Assembly (NCBI RefSeq): GCF_900215505.1
Contig: NZ_LT907844.1
Coordinates: forward strand, 62,001 to 126,000
DNA: 64,000 bases
Source: Cohaesibacter sp. ES.047
Lineage (GTDB): Bacteria; Pseudomonadota; Alphaproteobacteria; Rhizobiales; Cohaesibacteraceae
Direction: 5' to 3'
Made by a program: the position numbers and the translations under genes
Notes under the pieces: model-generated
What the model was told of the DNA's origin: nothing
Databases searched by the model: none
What the model saw: the letters and a program-made list of their open reading frames with translations, nothing else
Shown here: positions 57,340-64,000 of the stretch, in pieces
How positions within the stretch are numbered: position 1 is the stretch's first letter
Layout of the letters: each line of letters starts with the position of its first letter

Positions 57340-59124
57340 TCAGCCCTCTTGTTTCTTTTTAAGCTCCTGACGCACGGAAGCAGGCAAAGACCGCGGGAAC
57401 AAGAGATCAATAAAACGTTCTGCTGTCGGTTGTGGTTCATGATTGGCAAGGCCGGGTCGTTCGTTGGCCTCGATGAAAACATAGTCCGGTTTGCGATGAT
57501 CCTTGATCATCAGATCTATGCCGGTAACCGGAATGTCGATAGCGCGCGCTGCCTTCACCGCAGCCTCGATCAGGGTTGTATGCACCTGATCGGTTACGTC
57601 GACAATGGTACCACCTGTATGCAGATTAGCCGTTTTACGGACCACCAATTCCTCGCAGGATGGCAGGCAATCGTCAAGCCCGTATCCGGCCTCGGCGAGA
57701 CACCGTTCCGTTTCCTTGTCGAGAGGAATGCTGCTCTCTCCCCCCGTTGCAGCCGAACGGCGACGGCTTTGTTTTTCAATCAACAGGCGGATGGTGCTCA
57801 TGCCGTCCCCGACAATCCGGGCAGGAAGACGCAGGGCCGCGGCCACCAGCCGGTCGTTGATGACGACGAGGCGCAGATCCTGCCCTTCGAAATATTCTTC
57901 CAGCAGAACGTCCTGACAGACCTCCTTGGCGCGGTCGATGGCAGCAAGCATTTCATCGTAATCGCGCACCCCGACCGCAATGCCCTTACCCTGTTCACCG
58001 CGCGCAGGCTTGACCACCACGGCGCCATATTGCTCGAGAAACGCCCGCAACGGCTCCTCGCCTTCGCCGGCATCGATCTGGGCCGGAACGCGGACGCCAG
58101 CCTCCTCGACAATGCGGCGGGTCATGCGCTTGTCGTCACAGATCGACAGGGTCACCGCGCTTGTCAGATCCGTCAGAGATTCGCGACACCGGATGGTTCG
58201 ACCGCCATAGCTCAGGCGGAACAGTCCGCCCTCCGCATCGATCACTTCGACCTGAATGCCGCGCCGCCATGCCTCATCGACGATAATCTTGGCATAGGGG
58301 TTGAGCCCGGTTTCCTCCTTGTCTCCGACAAAGAGCTTTTCGTTGATCTGGTTCTTGCGCTTGACCGCAAAGACATTGACGCGGCGAAAGCCCAGCTTCT
58401 CATAAAGGGCGATGGCCTTGTCGTTGTCATGCAGGACCGAGAGATCCATGTAGGAGCAGCCTCGGGCCTGATATTGTTCAGCCAGACGCCGCACGAGCGA
58501 CTCGCCAAGGCCGCGATGGGGCGCGGCGGACGAGACCGCCAGACACCACAGAGAGGAGCCTCTCTCCGGATCGTCAAAGGCCTTGGAGTGATCGACCCCC
58601 ATGACCGAGCCCCAGATCTCTCCGGTCTGGGCGTCCTCGGCCACAAGCATGGTCACCTTGCTGGCATCGCGAGCCGACCAGAAAAAGTCAGGCGGGACCG
58701 AAACCATACCACGCTCGGCCAGAATGCCATTGATCGCGTCGGCATCCTTTTTGGTCGACAAACGCCGGATGTGATAGCCCTGCCGCCGCATGCTAGCGGG
58801 GCGGTAGATCGACATATCCAGACGGTAAGTGTGCGACGGATCGAGAAAGAATTCCTGCGGCGACTGAGCCAGAACCACATGTGGATCGCGCACATAAAAG
58901 GCGATGTCACGCTGATCGGCCTTTTCCGACCGCATGACCTCGACCAGCTGTTCCGGGGTCTCAAAGGTGTTACCAAATATCAGCCGCCCCCATCCGCAAT
59001 TGACGGCGACATTCGACTGCGTGAGTTGATGCGAAGACGAATGGAGGGAGTTCATCCCCTCCTGCCTGATCCGCTGCAGCCTGTGCTGGGCGACCGGCTT
59101 TGGCTTCTCACGTTCAGTGCTCAT
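57340..59124 (-). CDS. ngg: N-acetylglutaminylglutamine synthetase
   Basis: Two-domain enzyme, 594 residues, that makes N-acetylglutaminylglutamine. A GNAT acetyltransferase domain (about 115-285; LAVSSAAPHRGLGESLVRRL carries the acetyl-CoA loop) is followed by an ATP-grasp domain (VVVKPARGEQGKGIAVGV, EEYFEGQDLRLVVINDRLVA, DYVFIEANERPGLANHEPQP) like that of cyanophycin-type ligases. The product is amidated by AsnO to the osmoprotectant NAGGN. It lies 6 bases downstream of asnO. Studied in Sinorhizobium and Pseudomonas under salt stress. Confidence 0.92.
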   Translation of the reverse strand: MSTEREKPKPVAQHRLQRIRQEGMNSLHSSSHQLTQSNVAVNCGWGRLIFGNTFETPEQLVEVMRSEKADQRDIAFYVRDPHVVLAQSPQEFFLDPSHTYRLDMSIYRPASMRRQGYHIRRLSTKKDADAINGILAERGMVSVPPDFFWSARDASKVTMLVAEDAQTGEIWGSVMGVDHSKAFDDPERGSSLWCLAVSSAAPHRGLGESLVRRLAEQYQARGCSYMDLSVLHDNDKAIALYEKLGFRRVNVFAVKRKNQINEKLFVGDKEETGLNPYAKIIVDEAWRRGIQVEVIDAEGGLFRLSYGGRTIRCRESLTDLTSAVTLSICDDKRMTRRIVEEAGVRVPAQIDAGEGEEPLRAFLEQYGAVVVKPARGEQGKGIAVGVRDYDEMLAAIDRAKEVCQDVLLEEYFEGQDLRLVVINDRLVAAALRLPARIVGDGMSTIRLLIEKQSRRRSAATGGESSIPLDKETERCLAEAGYGLDDCLPSCEELVVRKTANLHTGGTIVDVTDQVHTTLIEAAVKAARAIDIPVTGIDLMIKDHRKPDYVFIEANERPGLANHEPQPTAERFIDLLFPRSLPASVRQELKKKQEG

Positions 59125-59130
59125 GTTTCG

Positions 59131-60906
59131 CTAAATCTCCTGTGCCTGCAGCCACATTTCGAGCAATGCAACCTGCCAGAGTTCCGACCCGCGCAAGGGC
59201 GTGATGTGGTCGGACGGTGAGTCAAAGAGCTGGTCGAGATAGGATTGCTGGAACAGGCCGCGTTCCTTTGCTGCCTGCGAGCCGAGAGCATCCTGAACCA
59301 TTTCCAGATATGGCCCCTGAATATATTTGAGCGCCGGAACCGGGAAATACCCCTTTGGCCGATCAATGACGGCGGCGGGGATCACGCGGCGGGAGGCTTC
59401 TTTCAAAACGCCCTTGCCACCGTGGGACAATTTGTGCCGGCTGGGGATACGGCCAGCCAGTTCAACCAGTTCGTGATCAAGGAAGGGAACACGCGCCTCA
59501 AGGCCCCAGGCCATGGTCATGTTGTCCACGCGCTTGACCGGATCGTCCACGAGCATGACGTTGGTATCAAGGCGCAGCGCCTTGTCGACCGGCTCACGCG
59601 CACCGGCACGGGCGAAATGTTCGGCGACAAAGGCGGCACTTTCGTCCTTCTCGGCGAGATACTCCGGATTAAGATGCTCGGACATGCGCTTCTGGTCGCG
59701 ATCAAAGAAGGCCTGACGATAGCTTTCGACCGGGTCGTTGGTCTTCTGAAGCGGCGGATACCAGTGATAGCCGCCAAAGACCTCGTCCGCGCCCTGACCG
59801 GACTGCACCACCTTGATGGTCTTGGAAACCTCGCGGCTCAGAAGGTAGAAGCCGATGTTGTCATAGGACACCATCGGTTCGGACATCGCCTTGATGGCGT
59901 GCGGCAGATTTTCCATCATCTCGGCGGACGGGATGTGGATCTGGTGATGATTGGTGCCGTAGTGATTGGCGATGAGATCGGAATATTCGAACTCGTTACC
60001 CTTCTCGTTGTTGGCGTCCTCAAAACCGATCGAATAGGTGGCAAGACCCTCCTGCCCCTGTTCGGCGAGCAGACCCACAATCAGCGATGAATCAACACCG
60101 CCCGAGAGCAGCACGCCAACCGGCACGTCACAGACCATACGGCGGCCTACAGCGGTGCGCAGGCTTTCAAGCAGCATGTCGCACCATTCTTCCTCAGAGC
60201 GCGCTTCATCGGCATCACTGCGTTCGAAGCTCGGTTCCCAATACAGCTTTTCAGTGGAAGAGCCATCGGCTTCGATGATGCGGATGGTCGCTGCGGGCAG
60301 CTTGCGAACACCGTTCAGAAGCGTGCGGGGCGCGGGCACGACGGCATGCCATGACATATAGTGATGAAGAGCAATGCGGTCGATTGAGGTGTCGACGCTG
60401 CCGCCCTTCAGGACCGATTGCAGGGTCGAGCCGAAGCGGATGTGATCCGGACCTTCACTCAGATACAGCGGCTTGATGCCGAAGCGGTCGCGCACCATGA
60501 TCGTGCGACCCGTGCGACGTTCGAAAATCACGAAGGCAAACATGCCCTGAAGACGGGGAATGGCGGCTTCGCCCCATTGCTCCCACGCCTTGATGATCAC
60601 CTCGGTATCCCCTTGGGACTTGAAGCTGTGACCGAGGCCTTTGAGCTCTTCACGCAGTTCGGGATAGTTGTAGATGCAGCCGTTGAAGACCATCACCCGG
60701 TCGTTGACTTCATCCTCGAACGGCTGGGCGGATGCATCCGACAAGTCGATGATCCTGAGACGGCGATGCCCCATGCCGACATTGCCGCGCACATAGGTAC
60801 CCTGCGCATCAGGACCGCGCGACACGAGGCAATCGGTCATTGCCTCAATTTGTTGGAGCGGAACTTCGGTGCCGTTGAACCTGACTTCGCCGCAAATACC
60901 ACACAT
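59131..60906 (-). CDS. asnO: N-acetylglutaminylglutamine amidotransferase (AsnB-like)
   Basis: Asparagine-synthase-type amidotransferase of 591 residues. MCGICGEVRFNGTEV starts at 60906 so that Cys2 becomes the N-terminal glutaminase nucleophile; an in-frame start at 60933 would break this. The synthetase domain holds VGVLLSGGVDSSLIVGLL (PP-loop) and YSIGFEDANNEKGNEFEY. In the NAGGN pathway it makes the C-terminal amide. It is the first gene of asnO-ngg-M42 and is divergent from the MarR gene. Confidence 0.92.
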   Translation of the reverse strand: MCGICGEVRFNGTEVPLQQIEAMTDCLVSRGPDAQGTYVRGNVGMGHRRLRIIDLSDASAQPFEDEVNDRVMVFNGCIYNYPELREELKGLGHSFKSQGDTEVIIKAWEQWGEAAIPRLQGMFAFVIFERRTGRTIMVRDRFGIKPLYLSEGPDHIRFGSTLQSVLKGGSVDTSIDRIALHHYMSWHAVVPAPRTLLNGVRKLPAATIRIIEADGSSTEKLYWEPSFERSDADEARSEEEWCDMLLESLRTAVGRRMVCDVPVGVLLSGGVDSSLIVGLLAEQGQEGLATYSIGFEDANNEKGNEFEYSDLIANHYGTNHHQIHIPSAEMMENLPHAIKAMSEPMVSYDNIGFYLLSREVSKTIKVVQSGQGADEVFGGYHWYPPLQKTNDPVESYRQAFFDRDQKRMSEHLNPEYLAEKDESAAFVAEHFARAGAREPVDKALRLDTNVMLVDDPVKRVDNMTMAWGLEARVPFLDHELVELAGRIPSRHKLSHGGKGVLKEASRRVIPAAVIDRPKGYFPVPALKYIQGPYLEMVQDALGSQAAKERGLFQQSYLDQLFDSPSDHITPLRGSELWQVALLEMWLQAQEI

Positions 60907-60948
60907 ATCTTGTGAAGGTCTCCTTAAAACCATTTGATCAAGAATTAT

Positions 60949-60977
60949 TTGACAGCTAACAATTAGTACAATAATAA
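60949..60977 (+). promoter_or_regulatory. Near-consensus sigma70 promoter of the MarR gene
   Basis: TTGACA (60949-60954), a 17-base spacer, and TAATAA (60972-60977). The transcript should start near 60984, about 20 bases before the ATG at 61005. ATTAG is repeated at 60962 and about 14 bases later, overlapping the spacer and -10, a plausible site for MarR self-repression. The same 98-base region must also carry the asnO promoter on the minus strand. Confidence 0.65.
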
Positions 60978-61004
60978 TTAGAATTCAACTCTTGAGACCA
61001 AAAA

Positions 61005-61502
61005 ATGACAGCGAGCCAGGAAATCCGGGTGGTGCTGAAGGCGATCCGTAAAATCGAGCGGGCGCTGGATATCCACTCCCGAGTGTTAAACAAAGAAAGT
61101 GGCCTTACTTTGCCACAATTGATTGTGCTGCGATGCGTCCGCGATCTGGGCGAGCCATCGGGCAATGCTATCGCACGTGATGTGGATTTGTCACCACCGA
61201 CTGTTCTGGGCATTCTGGACAAGCTTTCCACCAAGGGCCTGATCGAACGGCAGCGGCTTCAAACCAACCGCCGCGTGGTGATTTCTCGTATCACCGAACA
61301 CGGCGCACGCGTGCTCGCAGCCGCCCCCTCCCCGCTTGGCGAGACCTTCTCTCGGCGCTTCTTTGCACTTGAGCCCGAACAGCGTCAGGTCATTATCGAC
61401 AGTCTGGAGAAAGTGGCTGAGTTCTCGGGTGTCGAAAAGATCGAGCAGCTTGCGGAGGTGATGGACCTACCGGTACCCAGTGCGACGCAAAAGCCCCACT
61501 GA
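61005..61502 (+). CDS. MarR-family regulator divergent from the NAGGN operon
   Basis: Winged-helix regulator of 165 residues: GLTLPQLIVLRCVRDLGEPS, then NAIARDVDLSPPTVLGILDKL as the recognition helix-turn-helix, and GLIERQRLQTNRRVVISRI as the wing. MarR genes accompany NAGGN cassettes in other bacteria, but whether this one responds to osmotic stress is unproven. It is divergent from asnO and convergent with the tct operon. Confidence 0.88.
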   Translation: MTASQEIRVVLKAIRKIERALDIHSRVLNKESGLTLPQLIVLRCVRDLGEPSGNAIARDVDLSPPTVLGILDKLSTKGLIERQRLQTNRRVVISRITEHGARVLAAAPSPLGETFSRRFFALEPEQRQVIIDSLEKVAEFSGVEKIEQLAEVMDLPVPSATQKPH

Positions 61503-61584
61503 CGCGTTATAAACTCTCTGTTTTCTCAATGACTTTTTTCGCTTTTCATGAGCGCCACGCCTTGCACCGCACGACAATGAAAAG

Positions 61585-61610
61585 GCCGCCTCCCGGAGTC
61601 GGGAGACGGC
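61585..61610 (-). terminator. Probable terminator of the tct operon
   Basis: GCCGCCTCCCG (61585-61595) and CGGGAGACGGC (61600-61610) pair with one mismatch around a GAGT loop. Read on the minus strand the stem is followed by CCTTTTC, a short T-run. It is 35 bases after the tctA stop. Confidence 0.7.
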
Positions 61611-61645
61611 TATTGCCACGGGGGACAGACCAGTCGAAAGGTTGT

Positions 61646-63148
61646 TCAGGTCTCTCTTGAGCCGAACGACTTTCTCGCCCGGTTGAGCATTTTCAAAAGC
61701 GGGATCGTCCAGATGATCAACGTCAGGACACCAAGCACCCCGGCCACCGGACGATCGAAGAAGCCCAGAATGGCACCATCGGTCTTGATGACTGTTGCCA
61801 TGAAGTTTTCCTCAAGCATTGGCCCGATGACGATCCCCAGAATGACCGGCGCCAGAGGAAAGCCGTTTTCTTCCATGATGAATCCGATCACGCCCAGCAC
61901 CAGCATGACACTGATGCCGTAGGTGCTGTTGGTAATCGAGAAGGACCCCACGATACAGAAGATCAGAATGATCGGCATGATGACATTGGCCGGCGCGCGC
62001 AGCACGTAGCGGGCACTGCGGATGGCCGCGTAGCCCAGTGGGATGAGCATCAGGTTGGCGATGAAGAAGGTCAGGAAGATGCCATAGGTCAGATCCGCCT
62101 GCTGGATGAAGACCATGGGGCCGGGCGTGATGCCCTTCATGAACAGAACGCCGATTGCGATTGCTGTTACCGAGTCGCCGGGAATACCGAACACCAGGGC
62201 AGGCACCCAGACACCGCTCAGACCGGCATTGTTGGCAGCACCAGCAGCAACAAGCCCCTCTTCATGCCCCGTGCCGAACTTTTGCGGTTCGCGAGCAAAC
62301 TTCTTGGACAGGGCGTAGGAGACCCAGGCGGCGATATCGGCCCCAGCGCCGGGGAGGATGCCGACGATGGTGCCGATAAGGCTTCCCCGGACCAGATGAC
62401 TTTTGTTCCTTAACATCATCTTGCCCTGCCCGGCGAAAACGCTCGACCGCCCGGGGGCAATGGTTGATCGGTTCTGTTGGGGAGAGATCGCAAAGCGCAA
62501 CAGCTCGGTCATGGCGAACATGCCGATCATCGCCGGAATGAAGCTGATCCCGGCCATGAGTTCGACATTGCCGAATGTGAAGCGCGGGTAGCCGCCGATC
62601 ACATCAATGCCGATTGTCGAGATGAAGAGCCCCAGAAGCAATGCGATCATGCCCTTGGTGCGGGATCCGCGCGAGATGACAACCGAGCAGCTCAGGCCAA
62701 GACAGGCAAGCCAGAAATACTCGACCGTTGAGAATTGAAAAGCGAACTCGGCCAGATAGGGCGCTCCGGTCGACAGGATAACCGCGCCCACAAGCCCGCC
62801 AAAGACAGAGCTGACAAGCCCGATGCCGAGGGCTTTTTCAGCCTCACCGCGCTGGGTCATGTTAAAGGCTTCATCGACATAGGCCGCAGAGGCTGGCGTG
62901 CCGGGAATGCGCAGCAGTGCGCCGGGTATGTCCCCTGCAAAGATCGCCATAGCAACGCTGGTTACGATCGCCGCAATCGCAGGCAAGGGATCCATAAAGA
63001 AGGTAATAGGCACCAGCAGCGCCGTGGCCATGGTTGCCGAAAGCCCGGGGACGGCGCCAACAAACAGGCCAAACATGGCCGATCCCAGAATGACCATCAG
63101 AACATAGGGCTCGGTGACTTGGCTGAAAGCTGAGAGAAGAACGTCCAT
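61646..63148 (-). CDS. tctA: Tripartite tricarboxylate transporter large membrane protein (TctA)
   Basis: Twelve-helix membrane carrier, 500 residues, that moves a carboxylate bound by TctC. Motifs: AVPGLSATMATALLVPITF and GILPGAGADIAAWVSYALSK (twin glycine-rich TctA signatures), DIPGALLRIPGTPASAAYVD and VFGIPGDSVTAIAIGVLF. The ATG at 63148 is 4 bases past tctB; the longer frame opens with TTG. Substrate may be citrate or another acid. Confidence 0.93.
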   Translation of the reverse strand: MDVLLSAFSQVTEPYVLMVILGSAMFGLFVGAVPGLSATMATALLVPITFFMDPLPAIAAIVTSVAMAIFAGDIPGALLRIPGTPASAAYVDEAFNMTQRGEAEKALGIGLVSSVFGGLVGAVILSTGAPYLAEFAFQFSTVEYFWLACLGLSCSVVISRGSRTKGMIALLLGLFISTIGIDVIGGYPRFTFGNVELMAGISFIPAMIGMFAMTELLRFAISPQQNRSTIAPGRSSVFAGQGKMMLRNKSHLVRGSLIGTIVGILPGAGADIAAWVSYALSKKFAREPQKFGTGHEEGLVAAGAANNAGLSGVWVPALVFGIPGDSVTAIAIGVLFMKGITPGPMVFIQQADLTYGIFLTFFIANLMLIPLGYAAIRSARYVLRAPANVIMPIILIFCIVGSFSITNSTYGISVMLVLGVIGFIMEENGFPLAPVILGIVIGPMLEENFMATVIKTDGAILGFFDRPVAGVLGVLTLIIWTIPLLKMLNRARKSFGSRET

Positions 63149-63152
63149 GAGA

Positions 63153-63635
63153 TCACCAGGCAATCGGTTCGAGCAGGCCCCATGGCAGCGGCACTAGGAA
63201 CAGCTTGTTGAAGATGGTATGGATGGCGAACGCAGCGACGACGCTCACCGGAATGGCAACAATGATCCTGAGCTGAAAGACCAGAAAGAGCGCAATCAGC
63301 AGAATAGCGCTGAGGAGTGGAAACCCGATGTCGTTGACAAAGGGAATAAAACTGGCCGTACCAAGCAGAATGACCAGAGCTTGCAGGACGCGCCGTTGAT
63401 CTTTGATCCAGTTGCCGAATGACACAAGCCTTGCGCGGTCCGTACGACGTAAATCCGTAATGATGAGAGACAGGCCACCAAGAATAAAGCCGAAGGCGAT
63501 AATTCTCGGCATGAGATCCGAACCGACCGATTGCCCCGGAACGGAGGGAAATGAGCTGATCTCATACAGGATGGCCAATGAGAACAGGATGAGGAGTCCC
63601 CCCATCAAACGATCGCTTATTTTCATTTTTTGCAT
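63153..63635 (-). CDS. tctB: Tripartite tricarboxylate transporter small membrane protein (TctB)
   Basis: Four-helix protein of 160 residues: LMGGLLILFSLAILYEISSF, LMPRIIAFGFILGGLSLIIT, FGNWIKDQRRVLQALVILLG and a C-terminal pair of helices. It pairs with TctA, whose gene follows after four bases. A second start, MKISDRLMGG, lies 9 bases further in. A 229-base gap separates it from tctC. Confidence 0.88.
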   Translation of the reverse strand: MQKMKISDRLMGGLLILFSLAILYEISSFPSVPGQSVGSDLMPRIIAFGFILGGLSLIITDLRRTDRARLVSFGNWIKDQRRVLQALVILLGTASFIPFVNDIGFPLLSAILLIALFLVFQLRIIVAIPVSVVAAFAIHTIFNKLFLVPLPWGLLEPIAW

Positions 63636-63864
63636 CCGACTTCAGACAGGCCTTGTGCCTATGCTCACCGGTCACTATTGCCTTCATGGACAGGCAAAAG
63701 ACGACAAGGCCCAAGCAGGGCACCACAAAGCAACACAAGGCGGTTCAGGTCCAGATCAAAGCAAGGCGGGATTTTTGCACCTGCCATGTCCACCCCGGCG
63801 ATCCCGCGCCGAGGCGAAGTGGTTCAACCGCAAAGGGTCATGAGAGACCCTTCTGCTGACACTA

Positions 63865-64000
63865 TTATTTTGCCAACCCGGCTGCTTTCATGACCTTGCC
63901 CAGATCGGCGTCAGCCTTGGCCATCCATTCGCCAAAGCCTGCGCCATCACGCCAGATCGTGCCAAAGCCGCGTTTTTTCATGAAGGCCTGGAATTCATCA
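63865..64000 (-). CDS. tctC: Tripartite tricarboxylate transporter receptor (TctC family), C-terminal end only
   Basis: The last 44 residues of a reading frame that enters from beyond the window: DEFQAFMKKRGFGTIWRDGA, then GFGEWMAKADADLGKVMKAA and GLAK. This is the usual C-terminus of TctC/Bug periplasmic receptors, and the gene precedes tctB and tctA in the standard order. Confidence 0.8.
   Translation of the reverse strand, partial: DEFQAFMKKRGFGTIWRDGAGFGEWMAKADADLGKVMKAAGLAK

Noticed and set aside
57289-59220. 643-codon open frame on the plus strand opposite ngg
   Set aside because: It spans the end of the M42 gene, all of ngg and the end of asnO, with no family motif of its own.
60934-60941. 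TTGATCAA as an FNR site in the asnO-MarR gap
   Set aside because: There is no four-base spacer between the half-sites, so it does not fit TTGAT-N4-ATCAA.

Overview
The window reads as about 64 kb of chromosome from an alphaproteobacterium, probably a marine or saline-habitat member of the rhizobial orders. This is inferred from a ChvE-type sugar-binding protein, a five-step histidine route (HutF plus HutG), two TRAP and one TTT tripartite carrier systems, an AcdS/AcdR ACC-deaminase pair and an N-acetylglutaminylglutamine amide (NAGGN) osmoprotectant cassette. Genes are dense, often overlap by 1 to 20 bases, and are almost all intact. I see no rRNA, tRNA, CRISPR array, insertion sequence or phage gene.

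Layout. 1-675: 3' part of a chvE-like gene. 1062-10080 (minus): a ten-gene catabolic operon with an amino-acid ABC importer, a creatininase-family amidohydrolase, a class III aminotransferase, a two-subunit 3-oxoacid CoA-transferase, an M20 deacylase and a thiolase, divergent from a LysR regulator. 11238-14189: an MHYT-GGDEF-EAL protein and a YjbQ protein. 14220-26399: 2,2-dialkylglycine decarboxylase, then the hut regulon (hutC, hutF on minus; hutI-H-G-U on plus) and a histidine-type ABC importer. 26409-36234: a D-amino-acid/ACC region with a TRAP carrier and its UspA protein, a DadA-like oxidase, an Asp/Glu racemase-family protein, D-serine ammonia-lyase, a TSUP exporter, AcdR and AcdS. 36366-40666: AcoR-like sigma54 activator, aldehyde dehydrogenase and a DUF779 protein. 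40663-47861 (minus): sugar-acid module (gntK, gnd, dgoD, TRAP carrier, FCD-GntR regulator). 48335-56084 (plus): a five-gene redox operon (NfnA, NfnB, KorA, KorB and an unrecognised 742-residue protein). 56152-61502: NAGGN cassette (M42 peptidase, ngg, asnO) and a MarR regulator. 61646-64000 (minus): tctA, tctB and the end of tctC.

The genes mostly work as transporter-plus-enzyme catabolic sets, each with its own regulator. The most unusual part is the redox operon at 48335-56084. It joins an electron-bifurcating-type NfnAB pair to a 2-oxoacid:ferredoxin oxidoreductase and to a large protein of unknown function that ends in a four-cysteine [4Fe-4S]-type motif. A perfect FNR-type box lies upstream and a strong terminator follows. 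Also notable is a set of five TCAGAC-type half-sites at 21-22 bp spacing in front of the FCD-GntR gene.
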